The notes under the pieces are model-generated. The model searched no databases, was not told the origin of the DNA, and saw only the letters and a program-made list of their open reading frames with translations. A DNA stretch of 64,000 nt from Alistipes sp. (GTDB lineage Bacteria > Bacteroidota > Bacteroidia > Bacteroidales > Rikenellaceae). The stretch covers positions 1 through 64,000 of the forward strand of contig JAFXHE010000008.1 in NCBI GenBank assembly GCA_017536555.1, given 5' to 3'. Below are positions 63,574 to 64,000 of this stretch, piece by piece. Both the position numbers and the translations under genes were made by a program. Within the stretch, counting starts at the first letter, position 1. Every line of letters begins with the position of its first letter.

Positions 63574-64000
63574 ATGGAAATCCCATTTGCAGAAGCGTAT
63601 CGAATTAAGATGGTTGAGCCTTTGAAGAAGAGCACACGCGAGGAGCGTGAGCAGTGGCTCAAGGAGGCACACTACAACCTCTTCGGTCTTAAGTCAGAGC
63701 AGGTTTACATCGACTGCTTGACAGACTCTGGTACTGGCGCAATGAGCGACCGTCAGTGGGCAGCTATGATGACTGGTGACGAGGCTTACGCTGGTTCAAA
63801 GTCATTCTTCCAGCTCAAGGAGACTATCTTCAACATCACAGGCTTCGAGTACGTTATCCCTACTCACCAGGGTCGTGCTGCAGAGAACGTATTGTTCTCG
63901 CACCTCGTAAAGGCTGGTGACATCATCCCTGGTAACTCACACTTCGACACAACAAAGGGTCACATCGAGTTCCGTAAGGCTACCGCTTTGGACTGCACTA
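63574..64000 (+). CDS. tnaA: Tryptophanase, 5' part (cut by window end)
   Basis: The first ~142 codons are open to the window edge. They begin MEIPFAEAYRIKMVEPLKKS, followed by LTDSGTGAMSDRQWAAMM.GDEAYAGS, IPTHQGRAAEN and HFDTTKGHIE. This is the beta-eliminating lyase family (PLP enzymes tryptophanase and tyrosine phenol-lyase). HFDTTKGHIE matches tryptophanase, where tyrosine phenol-lyases have MYFTTTRYH. It cleaves tryptophan to indole, pyruvate and ammonia. The PLP lysine lies beyond the window. Confidence 0.93.
   Translation, partial: MEIPFAEAYRIKMVEPLKKSTREEREQWLKEAHYNLFGLKSEQVYIDCLTDSGTGAMSDRQWAAMMTGDEAYAGSKSFFQLKETIFNITGFEYVIPTHQGRAAENVLFSHLVKAGDIIPGNSHFDTTKGHIEFRKATALDCT

Overview
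The window reads as chromosomal DNA of a Bacteroidales (phylum Bacteroidota) bacterium from an anaerobic, probably gut-associated, habitat. The evidence is the promoter type (TAnnTTTG at about -7, often with a TTTG/TTGG-like -33 box about 20 nt upstream, in front of many genes here), many lipoproteins with a Cys directly after the signal peptide, BACON-like surface proteins, a B12-dependent ribonucleotide reductase, a B12-dependent methylmalonyl-CoA mutase (succinate-propionate metabolism) and a tryptophanase. The genus cannot be fixed from the sequence alone. No phage, insertion sequence or CRISPR array is visible, and base composition and style look uniform, so this is mostly backbone with some accessory surface genes.

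Layout. 1-600: a roughly 235-bp direct repeat carrying a foldable four-way-junction element and a terminator hairpin; the second copy ends in a complete tRNA-Thr(CGU), the first in only the tRNA 3' end. 689-2792: cstA-like transporter and an overlapping TPR-like gene. 2802-3668: AraC regulator (minus). 3938-6834: murA, tdk, threonylcarbamoyl-AMP synthase and a hotdog thioesterase, apparently one operon. 7092-13261 (minus): an OmpA-family protein followed by a 1631-residue coiled-coil lipoprotein. 13943-15856 (minus): acyl-CoA ligase. 16162-20587: secreted GH13 amylase and GH20 hexosaminidase. 20931-22715: rpsA. 22794-28650 (minus): a second OmpA protein and two paralogous BACON-type lipoproteins. 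28963-31509 (minus): nrdJ. 31774-37289 (minus): a five-gene unit (CaCA antiporter, Zn metallopeptidase, SGNH hydrolase, MBOAT acyltransferase, PAP2 phosphatase). 37458-39023 (minus): TPR protein and tadA. 39128-41706: aspS and a secreted protein of unknown function. 41924-45924: methylmalonyl-CoA mutase small and large subunits. 46154-50398 (minus): a GT3-like glycogen synthase fused to a GT35 alpha-glucan phosphorylase. 50906-56550: SLC13 permease, cysC, cysD, cysN and a sulfotransferase. 56744-59734: an HExxH / beta-propeller / beta-barrel outer-membrane protein. 59791-63392: PBP1A-type transpeptidase and asd. 63574-end: start of tryptophanase.

How it fits together. Most of the window is housekeeping (translation, cell wall, nucleotide supply, aspartate-family amino acids) mixed with glycan use (amylase, hexosaminidase), glycogen turnover and propionate-type fermentation. 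The most striking accessory system is the sulfate cluster. It contains uptake, sulfate activation to PAPS and a cytosolic sulfotransferase in one tight plus-strand unit with no reductase, so the expected product is a sulfonated metabolite and not cysteine. It matches the layout I recall for the steroid/cholesterol sulfonation cluster of Bacteroides thetaiotaomicron. Other second-look items are the duplicated four-way-junction repeat beside tRNA-Thr, the MurA with Asp in place of the fosfomycin-target Cys, the OmpA / giant coiled-coil pair, and the metallopeptidase-propeller-barrel protein.
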